A DNA stretch of 64,000 bases from Cryphonectria parasitica EP155 (taxonomy: Eukaryota > Ascomycota > Sordariomycetes > Diaporthales > Cryphonectriaceae). Within the stretch, counting starts at the first letter, position 1; every line of letters begins with the position of its first letter. Made by a program: the position numbers and the translations under genes. Location of the stretch: the NCBI RefSeq assembly GCF_011745365.1, contig NW_024468912.1, positions 3,658,001-3,722,000 of the forward strand. Direction: 5' to 3'. Of this stretch, positions 44,500 to 56,164 are shown piece by piece. The notes beneath the pieces are model-generated. The model saw only the letters and a list, made by a program, of their open reading frames with translations. It did no database searches and had not been told where the DNA came from.

Positions 44500-45153
44500 A
44501 TGGCGCATCCTGAACCCGCATGCAGGGGTAGCCCACGTCGCGTGCCGAGGGATCCTCGTGGCGCCGTTACCAATATTCGATGCGTGCGGTGGACGGTCTC
44601 TGAGGACCAGACGGACGACCAGGCCGCGCAGAGGAGGCGCTGTGTTGCGGCTGAGGGGGGACTGGCGGTGGTGTCTCGGCGGTCGTCTCGGGCTACCGGG
44701 CGCCTTGATATTCGACAGAAGCAGCGGCAGCAGCAGGAAATAAAGAAAGACAACTTACGGAAGAACTCATTGCCAAATCCAAGAGTCACACCTAATATCA
44801 GGGACAGGATAGATGGCCTGGCGGTAAGCCATCTAGCGGTGGCCCCTCAGCGCTCTGCGCGTACAACGGGGCGGGGACGGAACTGACGAGGCAAATAGGT
44901 ACACCAAAGCGGCGGCTATGACCCCCTGGCCTCGGCGGACCTCATCGACGAACTGGTCCGAGATATGGACGCAGTAGGCCCTATGAAGGAGGGATTATCC
45001 AAGTACTGCCTCAAGTACTCGATGTTGTTGCGGCTCCTCGAGAAAGAGAGGAGGTTGGCGGCCCGCATCCGAAGTGACCAACTCAACCGCCAAGTTGCGA
45101 ATATGATAGACACACTGAGAACCGAGGTCGAGAACCAGAAGTGGCTGGCGTAA
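44500..45153 (+). CDS. 23-residue-module protein, two-exon coiled-coil type (family member 5)
   Basis: Two exons (44500-44823, 44899-45153) join in phase 0 (GTAAGC donor, ACTGAC branch, ATAG acceptor) to 192 residues. The module lies at residues 31-53 (W31, T32, S34, D36, T38, D40, R45-R47, V49, A50, E52) and aligns without gaps to the four copies at 8.3-17.3 kb, some 27 kb away. Residue 12 of the module is Ala rather than Val and residue 18 is Val rather than Leu, so this is the most divergent member. The second exon encodes a long charged helix (YSMLLRLLEKERRLAARI, RQVANMIDTLRTEVENQK) suited to a coiled coil, recalling member 2. No signal peptide. Function unknown. Confidence 0.7.
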
Positions 45154-46277
45154 GGAGGAAAGCTCTGAGGAAAGAAGATGAAGAAGACCGAGAAAAGGGC
45201 CAAGAGCCCAAGCCCATCTGAGGCTATAAACATAGGTGCTACAGGAAGTGGTGGTGGTTGCCCTGCCACGCTCAGTGGCTCAGTAAAGTTACGTCACTAT
45301 GCCCTGGCACATTACGTGGTAATGCCAACAGAAAGGATTATGGGGGAATATGTGAGGATGGTAGCTCGGTGGTCTTTTTTTCTTGGGGGGGGGAGGGGGC
45401 CCGACAAGTTGTGCCGTAGATGCACCACGGGTTCTGGGCCTATGAAAGACGACACCCCATCGATCCATGGCCACGCTACTGTGCCAGATCGATGGATCTG
45501 TGTAAACGCAGTGGCCGCCGCAACCCCCTTGCATGATGGCGGTGCAGTGCGAGTCTTGCTGGGCCAAGTTTGCTGTTGGGAATGCGACGTGCGACGTGAG
45601 GCTGGAGTGGCCGCGCTCGTTATAGTCATCCCATGTTGCAACTGCGGGGTGGACAGAGCGGAGGAAGGGATCCATGTAGAGAAGACAAGATATGGTTGGG
45701 GTCGTGAGTAGGGGCTGAGAGAGCGGAGAGAAGATAGAATCATGAGGGACCCAACCTCGTTGTGAAGCTATTGTTGTTCTTTCGCTTGCGCGGCTTCTCT
45801 GGTGACTTTTGCAGGCTCATTTGATACATAATATTGTTGATATGCCATACCTAAGTACAAATCTTACAACCGCTCTTTCATGTGGATAATTCTCAAGCTC
45901 TCTATCGTCTGGTAGATCCGACCCAATCCATCACCTGCGGCGTAGCAGATTGTTGAGCAAGGAAATGGCACAGTGTCAGGTGTGTCTGAGGCACAAGCCT
46001 TGAGCATTAATTCCATCTTATCTAAGCAAACTGATCTAAGGGGATAGTATCCTTTATGTATAGAGTGCGTGCCAGCGCGGGTCCATTTTCTAGTTAACCG
46101 TTCCGTTTACCAACACAGATAGATCTCGTTTTCCTCTCCTCCCGTCTAAACACGTCGATCCAGCAGCCTGACTGATCCGCAAGCCTCACGCTCCGTTTGA
46201 TAGCAATCATGCTCGCAAGGAAGTGTTATTGAGACAGTTCATCACGACCCACTTTCGCCGTTCTCCTTTGTAACGGC
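45154..46277. other. Intergenic, no supported gene
   Basis: An open frame at 45178-45711 crosses a G-rich run near 45386-45400 and has no ordered or conserved look; not called. The rest is AT-richer with frequent stops. Confidence 0.45.
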
Positions 46278-46447
46278 TCAGTACGGGTACCAGCCCACAT
46301 AGAAAGCAATACCATCATTGCACCGAGGGCTGTTTTCATTATCGATAGTACACCCACCCGTGCAATTAAACAGGACCTCGGTACCATTGGTACAAGTGAA
46401 GTAGTTGGGCTCATGGTCGCAGCCGTTCGTTGGTCCGGCAGTCAACT
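46278..46447 (-). pseudogene. Orphan C-terminal exon of a small cysteine-rich, secreted-type protein
   Basis: After a GTGCAG acceptor the minus strand reads 56 codons to TGA. They have five cysteines spaced C-x8-C-x9-C-x3-C-x10-C, two N-x-T glycosylation-type sites and an aromatic end (AFYVGWYPY). This is the look of the mature part of a small secreted fungal protein. The frame has a stop just before the acceptor, and no exon with a signal peptide could be found in the 700 bases upstream, so it is either a relic or a gene whose first exon I missed. It is not a named family. Confidence 0.35.
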
Positions 46448-47237
46448 CTGCACAACCACGGACCCTTTGCCCACATTAATGAATATGTTGTCTCGAGTAG
46501 TCTAGGCTTGACTTATTTTCAGCACTCCTCTCAGACTTTTTCCTCTGTGAGCGCACTTATGAGTCGTTGTTTGGTGCGGTTGGGAAGGATTTCGTCTGAC
46601 ATGGCACGGGAGGAGGGGAGGTTGGGGGAATTATCGACCAGCCAACTGTGTGAAGGACTTGGCGACATAATGTTGGGTTGCCTTTGTTGGTATGTTCCCA
46701 ATGGAGTTTCGCATTCGCAGCTGCGTCCCAAAGCTCGTCTCCTCGTGGGCGTCAGAAGTGTCCCAAGGCAATAGCAACCCTGGGGACAATGCGCATTACC
46801 GAATTCGATCATGCCGAACTGTGGCGACGGAATCATGTTGCTTCATTCGAACCATTCGTTCGCCTCCCATCCTCGCGCCCAAGGACTGAGTTGGGACGAA
46901 CGGGAGGACACCTGTATGAGAGAAGAGTATAAGACGACGCTGGGCTTTTGTGAGCGAAGGCGTTCAACACGAGGACGCATGTGCCATTTCTGTCTATCTT
47001 TCTCATTTCACCGACCGCCACCTTGGTATATTATGAACGTAGCCCTAGATGTCTTCCGAGGTTGGCTCGACGTATTCCAAATCGGGATTGTATTGTGGTA
47101 TCTCTATGGTTGCAAGTTTCCCCCCAGGCGCCCTCCTCATCTGTTGGGTGACTTTCTTTTTTGAGGCTGACTAGACCCGACATTGGCATCTCTGCGAAGG
47201 ACCTCACGTCAGTTGTTGGCTCGGCGCGTTGGATCGA
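46448..47237. other. Intergenic, nothing firm
   Basis: Minus-strand frames here contain scattered cysteines (near 46750-46830) but no signal peptide or clean splice chain. May include remains of the first part of the cysteine-rich gene. Confidence 0.4.
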
Positions 47238-48279
47238 TTAGCCAGAAACAGTGTCGATGGACCCAGGACCCGGCGAGGTAGGTGGAACGGAGCCCTTCTG
47301 CTGCCTCAGCTTCTCCTCGAATTTGGCAAACTCCCTCGTGGCAATTTCCTCCTCCTCATCCATCACCTGGATGACTCCTTTCACCTCTTCAATCTAAACC
47401 ACACAGAGTCAGCACGGGTTCTCTCACACACACAAGCCTACCTACACTCTGGAAAATAAAGGCAGTAGAACTTACGTAGTGCATCAACATTCCCTCGATA
47501 CCATTCTTTAGTGTGACCGTGCTCGAGTCGCACGTCCGGCACGCACCCCTCAACTTCAACAACACATTTCCATCTTCGAACCCGCGGAATTCAATATCAC
47601 CACCATCCTCCTGGATGGCTGGCCTGATCCTGGTCTCGAGCAGCTCCTTGATCATGCCGACTACCTCGCTGTCGTTCTCATCGTATGCGAGGCTGTCAAC
47701 CTCCTCCGGGGGGCCGCTCGCAGCACCAGCGTTGTCCTTCTTCTCCACGACATTAACAATCTTCTGACCACTCGTGACGGCCTCGGTGATGAGCGAGAAG
47801 ACCTCGGGTCGGATGTGTGCCCAGTTCGCATCCGCGTCCTTTGTGACCGTGATGAAATCCGCGCCGTAGAAGACCGACTTGACCCCGTCGATGTTCATGA
47901 GCTGCGCGGCCAGCGGCGAGGGGTGCGGCGGGGCGATGGTGCTGCGCGGGTTCAGGTACTCGATGAAGGGCGTCGATAGGTTCTCAGGTAGGATTCGATG
48001 GTTTGGTAGGAACTTGAGCGCGTCTGCATTGGGTGTGCCCTCGGTCTGGATGAATATAGTGCGTCGGCCGAGGGTGGCAGGTATGCCCACGGTGAGCGAG
48101 GATCGTTTGAGGGCCAAAGATGGTCGTGATGTGGTCGCAAGGGCGGGGAATGGTGATGACGGGCTGCTGTGGATTTGCCTCCTTGCGAGCGCTGTGAGGT
48201 TTGCACCGAGGCAGGCCCGTGATGCCCGCACCCGGGAGGAGATGCTCTGTGAGGACGTAGAGATTCTTCGTGGAATCAT
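47238..48279 (-). CDS. NFU1: Mitochondrial iron-sulfur cluster scaffold NFU1
   Basis: Two exons (48279-47476, 47393-47238) give 319 residues. An Arg/Ser-rich targeting sequence (about 75 residues) precedes the Nfu N-terminal domain (TIFIQTEGTPNADALKFLPN, GVKSVFYGADFITVTK) and the NifU C-terminal domain (IRPAIQEDGGDIEFRGFEDG, LRGACRTCDSSTVTLKNGI) with the cluster-binding CxxC at C247 and C250. NFU1 delivers 4Fe-4S clusters to lipoate synthase and respiratory enzymes. The in-frame Met at 48291 is a possible alternative start. The last exon adds an acidic then Lys-rich tail. Divergent from the HIT-finger gene. Confidence 0.93.
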
Positions 48280-48685
48280 TGTGACTTGCATTATTAGTTT
48301 GAATCCATAGGAGATGTTGAGAGAGAGAAAGAGGAGAAGAGAAAGGGGCAGAGCCAAAGTGTCGTGTTGCACCTTTTGTGTTGTGGCGATGAGAAAACGG
48401 ACAGCCAAAAGTGTTGTCGCCTTTCGTAGCTTACCTCGCTGACAAAAGCGAAAAGAATTGTTTGCCCGTCAACTTTGCGTCATCCCCCTCAACAGGCTAC
48501 CCCAGATCCCCCACTTCATGGTCCACCCCTGCAGAAACTTTCAAGTCATTCCCTAGCGCAACTCACTTGACTGCTGCAACCCTGCTCAAATCTTCAACAA
48601 CGCCGTGTTTCTCTCGTACAGCTTCTACTATTTGTTTCTTATTCCCTCCTCTCAGCACCCATGGGGCTGACTTCTACTTCAAACC
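48280..48685. promoter_or_regulatory. Divergent promoter region, NFU1 and HIT-finger gene
   Basis: About 400 bases between opposite start codons; no gene within it and no clear TATA element. Confidence 0.45.
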
Positions 48686-49579
48686 ATGTCAACAGGTGTT
48701 GAAGACATGTCAGATGGTTCTGGTGGACCTGCCACTACCACTCCTCCTGCTGTTGTTGCTGTTGCCCAGGATAGCACTAACTCAGCTGAAGATACTGACC
48801 CTGCTGCTGCTGCTGCTGCTATTGCAGGTGACCATGGCGAGGAGGCAATAGCAGAGGAACCACAAGCTGCTGAAAAGCCAAAACCGAGGCTATGTGGAAT
48901 CTGCGAGGAGCAGGAAGGCAAATACAAATGCCCTCGCTGCTCACTACCCTAGTGAGTGATCAATGAAACTGCCAAACATACATACATGCTGGGCCAACAA
49001 CCTGTACTAACAGAACCCAGCTGCTCTGTGGTCTGCTTTCGCTCCCATAAGGAGAACCACCCGCCCGACCCCCCTAAGCCAACCCTACCTCCCAAACCAT
49101 CGACTCTAGGAGCCAACCAAGATGCCTCCTCCAAGACCCGCAAGCGCAACGCGCATCCGTTCAGCGTGCTCGACGACTCGCCCGAGCTGCAGCGGCTCTT
49201 CAGCAAGTACCCACGGCTCCCTTCCAAGCTCGCCAAGATCAACGCCGCCACCCTCCCGCCCAAAGATGAGCAGCAGCAACCCCCTGGCCGTGGAGGTCTG
49301 CCCTGGACGCTGGCCCAGGCGCCAGGGTACCAATCCAAGAAGCCCAAGTGGACACATGACACAGGCCTCAAGCGTGGCAAGGAAGCCCTCCGCAAGGCGC
49401 GCACAGATCCTGGCGAGGATGGCGATGCCGTGCGGGAGTACTGCGATCTGGTGCTGCATCTGCTGGCTAGGGAGGAGGACGTCAAGGTCAACGTCACCGA
49501 CCTGGTGCGGCAACAGGTCACGCAGGAGGATGTCAAGCTCATTGAGGATCTGATGAAGGCGGAAGAGAAATGGGCTTGA
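48686..49579 (+). CDS. HIT-type zinc-finger protein (ZNHIT3/Hit1-like)
   Basis: Two exons (48686-48951, 49021-49579) give 274 residues. An Ala/Glu/Thr-rich N-terminus leads to the zf-HIT motif, whose cysteines and histidines fall at C70, C73, C82, C85, C90, C94, H98 and H102; the intron splits the motif at Tyr89. This finger type coordinates two zinc ions and occurs in proteins that assemble box C/D snoRNPs and chromatin remodellers; the size and C-terminal helical region suggest the Hit1/ZNHIT3 branch. A Lys/Pro-rich middle part probably contains a nuclear signal. Confidence 0.85.
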
Positions 49580-51038
49580 GAGGTATCCATCTACCCGTGA
49601 GCCCATCTGCCAAGTCACGGGCAAGGGACCCACCTACCTGCCTCTACATGACGAAGCAACAACGCGCATGTGGAGAATCTTTTGCGACTGAATATGTGGG
49701 CTCATAAGTATGTCTATCCTTTTCCCTTGAACGACGATTGTGCCATCGTTACGTTCTTTGCAAGGCCCATGTCAGCGCCAACAATCGTTTTCGCTGCTCT
49801 TGAACTGACGCCAACTACGGGTGCCAATCTTCTTTAGCCTCGTCGACCACGCCAAAGCGTGGCTACAAGAGATCGTGACAGCCTGTGCACAGGCTGCGGG
49901 CCCAAGATGGTTGTGTAGGTACGGTAGCTGTTCGAGACTAAGTGTTATCCGAGACACGTGTGCTGTACGTCTGGCCAAGGGGCGCCGGTTGGATGCCGGT
50001 TCCAAGGGCAGTCTGCCCGCTGCCGTTCGGGCAGCGTTCCCGGAGGAGATAAAACACTGATTCTTCGTGCTTGTGGTCAGTCCAAGGGCCGCTTTCCAGT
50101 CCACGAGGTCTCAAGGCGCTTCGAGATATCTTGGGCTCCATAATCAGCCGCTTCTGCGGCTGTTGGCTCGTGTCACTGCTGTCGTCTTCGGTATAGGGAC
50201 TATGCCAAACACGAGAGAGTAGTTGCAGAGCCTCCATCAGCATTTGTACAGAAGTAGGTTTATGCCTAGACGATACCACCATAGTAAATCAAATGGAAGT
50301 CATTACAATTAGCAAAGTCCCTGGTTAGTAACTTGACGGTGTGACAAGCAGTTTGTGTGTTTCCTGACCGAAGCTTCACTCATTGTCTTGCTACCCACTG
50401 CTTGAGAAGAGGTCATCTAAGTTAAAGATGAACTTTTTTCTTCGTACAGATATTGGGTTTCCCATGGGGCCAAGGGTGCTAACCAAGTAATGGCTTGGCT
50501 ACGAATACCTCCAATGCTAGTCTCCTATTTACGCCCCTTTGCCCCCCCCCCCCCAAAAAAAAAAAGTAGTCCATATTATGTAATTGCATTCATCTTCAAA
50601 GCAATGCGGTATAATATCAAAGATTATGATTGCATGGTTGCAAACATTGTGAATTCCGCATAGATCTCTGTCCGTGTTGGTGGGAGCCTTCTTTTTCCCC
50701 CCGGAGGGGCGGAGGGGGTTGCTTATTCAAATTGCTAAGGCCGGCCAACCCCAACCCTATGGATCAAAAATTTCTAGCCTGCGGTCGAATGCTCCGTTTA
50801 CTTTCACCCACGACTGCCGCCTCATGGATTTTCTCATGACCCATGAACATCTTATTTTTAATATATAACTGGAACCTTCATCATGGCATTTATGATACCC
50901 TAGACTGACTAAAAGAGAAAGAGGACTTGGAACACCACTATTTGGTTCACGGTAGACATCCCGTTATGATTGTCATTGGACAAGGCCAGACCGAGACAAT
51001 CCATTCATTCATCCAACAATAGACAACAACAAGACAAA
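49580..51038. other. Intergenic, no supported gene
   Basis: Nearly 1.5 kb. A C13 run directly followed by A11 lies at 50542-50565. Frames on both strands are short and lack motifs. The last 100 bases are the leader of RIX7. Confidence 0.5.
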
Positions 51039-53495
51039 ATGCCCATCAGTCTGCGACAGGGCTTAGACCGGGATGTCTACCAGATCGTGAGAAAGTTCGA
51101 AGACGACTATATCAACGAGACGGGTAGACAACCCCGTGTCACCATCAGCGTTGTCTACGAGTACATTCAGCGATCCAACTCGAGCCTGAAGAGGCAGAAG
51201 AAAAGGCCGCTGGAGGATGCCATAGAGCGAGTACTCGCCGTGCGCAGGGAAGAGGACAAGGAGGATCGGGACTCGGACGAGGAGCTGGAAAAGGAGCTGC
51301 AGACAAAGGCGGCCGGGGCGAAGCGCACAAGGGAGGAGAGAGACGCCTCGCTGCTGAACAAGCAGCTCACAAGGCATTGGAACTTCAAAGCTTCAGGCAG
51401 CGGCAGCGGCACTGGGCCCTCCAGCACAGCAGCACTCAACTCAGCTGCCTCATCCACGGGGACAAAGACGCCGACCGCACCAGACGCCATGGATCTCGAT
51501 GCCGGCTCGGCGCCACCAGTTGACCGCCAGCCCAACGGCGAGGCCAAGCCGAAACGCAGGCGCAAGGACCTGAAGGAGATCGACCGCTCGCCCCCGCAGG
51601 ACATCAGCCTCGCAGACCTTGCCGGCCTAGACAAGGCGCTCGAGCGCCTCCGCAGGTCCGTGTTCATCCCGCTGCGCTGTGCAGAGGTCCTGTCCGAGCT
51701 CGGGTACCAGCCCAACGACGGGGTGCTCCTGCACGGGCCATCGGGGTGCGGCAAGACAGCGCTCGCGCATGCACTGGCTGCAGAGCTGGGCGTGGCGTTC
51801 ATCCCCGTCTCGACGCCGAGCCTGGTGGGCGGGACGAGTGGGGAGAGCGAGAAGAATATTCGCGATATCTTTGACGAGGCCATGAGGCTTGCGCCGTGTT
51901 TGGTGTTTCTCGATGAGCTGGACAGCATCGCGGGAAAAAAGGACAGCGCGCAGAAGGCCATGGAGGGGAGGATCGTCACGGAAATTTGTCATGGCATGGA
52001 CAGGCTCGGGCGGCGGGGTGGCAGTGGCAGTGGAAACAACATTGCGAACGGTGCTGACGAGGGCTCATCTTCCAGAGGAGGTGGCAATGTCGTCGTGCTT
52101 GCGGCCACTAACAGGCCAGACAGCATCGACCCGACCGTCCGCCGGCGGTTCGGCGTCGAGGTCGACATCGGCATGCCCAACGAGGCTGCGCGGGAGAAGA
52201 TCCTCCAGTCCATGACCCGGGATCTTAAGCTCGCCGAGGACGTGGACTTTGCCGCCCTCGCTCGACTCACGCCTGGCTACGTGGGCGCCGACCTCCGGCA
52301 CGTTGTCTCGGCCGCCGTGTTCGACGCCGCGGAGGCGTGCATAGGCCGAGGCGCAGACACCCTCCCGCGAGAGCCTGACCAACCCTCGCAGGAGGCTCTT
52401 CCTGCCGATGACGACCTCACGATGGGCTCCATCACAGAGCCAGACCTGACCTCGGCCCAGCGCCTGTTCCGCTTCACCACAGCCATGACAACTGACATCG
52501 ACATCACCTCTGCTTCCATCACCATGGCCCACCTCACCACCGCCATCAGCGCCGTCCAGCCGGCCGCCAAGCGCGAGGGCTTCAGCGCCATCCCAGACAC
52601 AACCTGGGCCCACGTGGGCGCCCTGGCCGACGTGCGCAAGAAGCTCGAGATGTCCATCATCGGGCCCATCAAATACCCAGAGCGTTTCGCCCGCGTGGGC
52701 ATCAAGTCCGCCGCGGGGATCCTCCTGTGGGGGCCCCCAGGCTGCGGCAAGACCCTCGTCGCCAAGGCGGTGGCCAACGAGTCCAAGGCCAACTTCATCA
52801 GCATCAAGGGGCCCGAGCTGCTCAACAAGTACGTGGGCGAGTCGGAGCGGGCAGTCCGGTCGCTCTTTGCGCGGGCGCGGAGCAGTGCGCCCTGCATCCT
52901 CTTCTTCGACGAGATGGATGCGCTGGTGCCCAAGCGGGACGACTCGCTGTCGGACGCGAGCTCGCGCGTCGTCAACGCCCTGCTGACCGAGATGGACGGC
53001 GTCGAGGACCGCAGCGGCATCTACGTCGTCGGCGCCACCAACAGGCCGGACTGCATCGACCCGGCCATCCGCCGCCCTGGTCGGCTGGGCACCAGCGTGT
53101 TTGTGGGCCTGCCGGCCAGGGAGGAGAGGGTCGATATCCTGCGGGCCATCTACTGGAACACCATCGCCGGCGGCAAGAAGGATGCCGGGGCGGCCGAGGA
53201 GGAGGGTGTGGCCAAGGTCGAGGAGCGGCTCCGGGCCATCGCCCTGGACGGCAGGTGTGAGGGCTTCTCGGGTGCTGATCTGGGCAATCTCATGCAGGCT
53301 GCCGCGCAGGCGAGCCTGGAGAGGACATATTACCACGGCGGCGGGGACATCAGCGTGAACCCTGGCGGCAACGGTGGTAGCGAGGACGAGGACGAGATCA
53401 CTGCCGAGGACTGGGAGAAGGCTCTCAACGAGGTCAAGCCCAGCGTCAAGGACGACGGGAGGTATGACCCGGCACAGTTTGACAAGGTCCTCTGA
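51039..53495 (+). CDS. RIX7: Ribosome-biogenesis AAA ATPase Rix7/NVL
   Basis: Intronless, 818 residues from the ATG at 51039 (context ACAAAATG); an in-frame extension to 50970 is leader. The N-terminal domain (RDVYQIVRKFEDDYINETGR) matches the NVL/Rix7 start; a Lys/Arg-rich linker with KPKRRRKD provides a nuclear signal. Two AAA modules follow: D1 with Walker A GPSGCGKT near residue 233 and Walker B LVFLDELDS; D2 with GPPGCGKT near 565 and ILFFDEMDA, plus NRPD and the GLPAREERVDIL region. Rix7 is a hexameric unfoldase that releases Nsa1 from pre-60S particles in the nucleolus. D1 has Ser in place of Pro in Walker A, a normal feature of some Rix7 proteins. A 423-residue antisense frame is a shadow of GC-rich codons. 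Confidence 0.93.
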   Translation: MPISLRQGLDRDVYQIVRKFEDDYINETGRQPRVTISVVYEYIQRSNSSLKRQKKRPLEDAIERVLAVRREEDKEDRDSDEELEKELQTKAAGAKRTREERDASLLNKQLTRHWNFKASGSGSGTGPSSTAALNSAASSTGTKTPTAPDAMDLDAGSAPPVDRQPNGEAKPKRRRKDLKEIDRSPPQDISLADLAGLDKALERLRRSVFIPLRCAEVLSELGYQPNDGVLLHGPSGCGKTALAHALAAELGVAFIPVSTPSLVGGTSGESEKNIRDIFDEAMRLAPCLVFLDELDSIAGKKDSAQKAMEGRIVTEICHGMDRLGRRGGSGSGNNIANGADEGSSSRGGGNVVVLAATNRPDSIDPTVRRRFGVEVDIGMPNEAAREKILQSMTRDLKLAEDVDFAALARLTPGYVGADLRHVVSAAVFDAAEACIGRGADTLPREPDQPSQEALPADDDLTMGSITEPDLTSAQRLFRFTTAMTTDIDITSASITMAHLTTAISAVQPAAKREGFSAIPDTTWAHVGALADVRKKLEMSIIGPIKYPERFARVGIKSAAGILLWGPPGCGKTLVAKAVANESKANFISIKGPELLNKYVGESERAVRSLFARARSSAPCILFFDEMDALVPKRDDSLSDASSRVVNALLTEMDGVEDRSGIYVVGATNRPDCIDPAIRRPGRLGTSVFVGLPAREERVDILRAIYWNTIAGGKKDAGAAEEEGVAKVEERLRAIALDGRCEGFSGADLGNLMQAAAQASLERTYYHGGGDISVNPGGNGGSEDEDEITAEDWEKALNEVKPSVKDDGRYDPAQFDKVL

Positions 53496-54398
53496 GGTCT
53501 GTCTACCTAAGCACGCTTGCCGTAGTCGTATCCTATTCTTTCAGCAGCAAAAGGAATTACTGACTACTATCCCAATACTTCATGTCGTAGAACGTGCTCA
53601 GAACAATCTAACTCGCTTAGTAAACCATTCCACAAAAGAGGTGATGAATTTACTAAATCACTTTGACATGTCTACGTTGATGCAGCATTCTGGTTTGACT
53701 TAAAAGAATACCCAGTATGCATTAATTTTGATTGAGGCGAGACCCCTGTTACTGTAGACCTACCATGATATACCACCCCCCCCCCCCAGAAAATATGCAT
53801 ATTTCAAATTCGAGGTTTTGCCCAGCATGTACTTGAGATGATCGGCATGAATTATGCATCCACTTTGTATACTGTGTTTTAGCTGATGCAACTCGGAGAA
53901 GGTTGGCTGTCGCTCGGTTGATTAACGAATCCTTGCCGCAACCTGCAGGATGCAAGACACAAAGAAACGTGATGGGCGCCCACTGCAGCTCGGTACTATA
54001 GCGGATCCATCCATCCGCTCCCCCCCGTTCAACCCAATTCCGTTCCCTCGGGCCGGCATCTGCGCGCGCGTGTGCATTTGTGTAACTGTGACATCACTAA
54101 ATTTTTGAGACCAAAAGATTTTGTGGTTGGGACGAACATCTCTTAGGGAATTTTGGGTGGTTGAAAGATTGTAATAAATCGAAGAGGAGAGTCATTATAA
54201 AAATTTTGGTGGTTTCCTAGAAAGACGACGCAAGACACGCCACGCCGGAGGAAAAGAGCAGCTCTATGTCTATAGTACAGAGGCGATGACTGATCACCCC
54301 GTCCGTCTTTTCCGTCTCTCTGTCTAACGTGATGTAGTAATGTAAATCGCGTCCCGTTATATCGTTACATCCAAACTCCGTTGACCAAGCATGTTTGT
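53496..54398. other. Intergenic between convergent genes
   Basis: About 900 bases; a C12 run at 53776-53787, no gene supported. Confidence 0.5.
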
Positions 54399-55384
<986 letters not shown>

Positions 55385-56096
55385 CTTGTCGGTGTTGAGA
55401 TATTAGAGGATGTGATAGATTGAGAGATATTAGTGTGAGGAGACAGACTGCTGCTCGAAAGGTTCGACAGTCAGGAGATTTATGTGAGGTGTAGTAGTGG
55501 TGACGGAGGAATGGAAGAGGAAGGGGGAAGAAGAAGAAAAAAAAATTGCTGAGTTGCCAACACTGCGCGAAAAGCAAGGCCCCGGGCCAGGAAAAGCGTC
55601 TATGAGCTCAGCATTCTCCGGGGGAAAAGCAGGCTAGCAAGGAGCCACGCTGTGGCGCAAGCGGACCCAATTGCTGATAAAAATGGGACTGGCAGGGGCA
55701 GGCAGGGGAATTCCAGCCAGTGAGAGTCGCAGTGATGGTCAGTGAGTCCAGGGACTGCAAAATAGAACGAAAAGCAGCCGGAAGGGAAAAAGTCGGGCTT
55801 TGCATGACACATAGAAATATTTCTGCAGGCCCCCCTGCAGTCCTAACCCCCTGCCCGCCCTATGGGGCGCTACCGAGCCTGCCTGCCCGAAGCTGCTAAC
55901 CGCTCAGAAGCTATGAGGAGCTCCTTTTGGTACCCCTACAATAGCTAACCGTAACAGCTGACAGACGAAAAAAAATCCCCCCTCCCAATAATCCTGGACT
56001 GAATCTTCTGGAGCCATTCAAGCGACCTCAAAGGGGTGCAGTGGTCCGAATACGGATTACTCTGCGAATAGGATCGAGTTCTCTCACACCAAGACT

Positions 56097-56133
<37 letters not shown>

Positions 56134-56164
56134 CTTTCGAGGCAGGATAGTTTCCATTGCTAAT
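55385..56164. promoter_or_regulatory. Divergent promoter region, CYC1 and a mitochondrial membrane protein
   Basis: 780 bases between divergent start codons of two mitochondrial genes; no gene inside. A GA repeat sits at 56101-56129, directly in front of the plus-strand gene. Confidence 0.45.
56101..56129. repeat. (AG)n microsatellite in a 5' leader
   Basis: About 14 AG units ending 35 bases before the start codon of the downstream gene; GAGA tracts often lie in fungal promoters and leaders. Confidence 0.9.

Noticed and set aside
8400..44660. The module's W-T-x-[SE]-E-D start resembles the first helix of Myb/SANT repeats
   Set aside because: Only the first six positions match; the spaced second and third Trp and the helix-turn-helix pattern are missing, and the block is too short for a Myb repeat.
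8400..44660. A short N-terminal motif shared between diverse proteins near an NLR-like gene could be an amyloid signalling motif (HRAM, sigma, PP)
   Set aside because: The block is highly charged, with an acidic run and a basic run, whereas known amyloid motifs are Asn/Gln/Gly/hydrophobic-rich. No copy of it is present in the NLR-like protein.
45178..45711. 177-codon ORF after module gene 5
   Set aside because: Spans a homopolymer G run and has no ordered or conserved part.
52065..53336. 423-codon minus-strand frame inside RIX7
   Set aside because: Shadow ORF; the plus strand holds both AAA modules without interruption.
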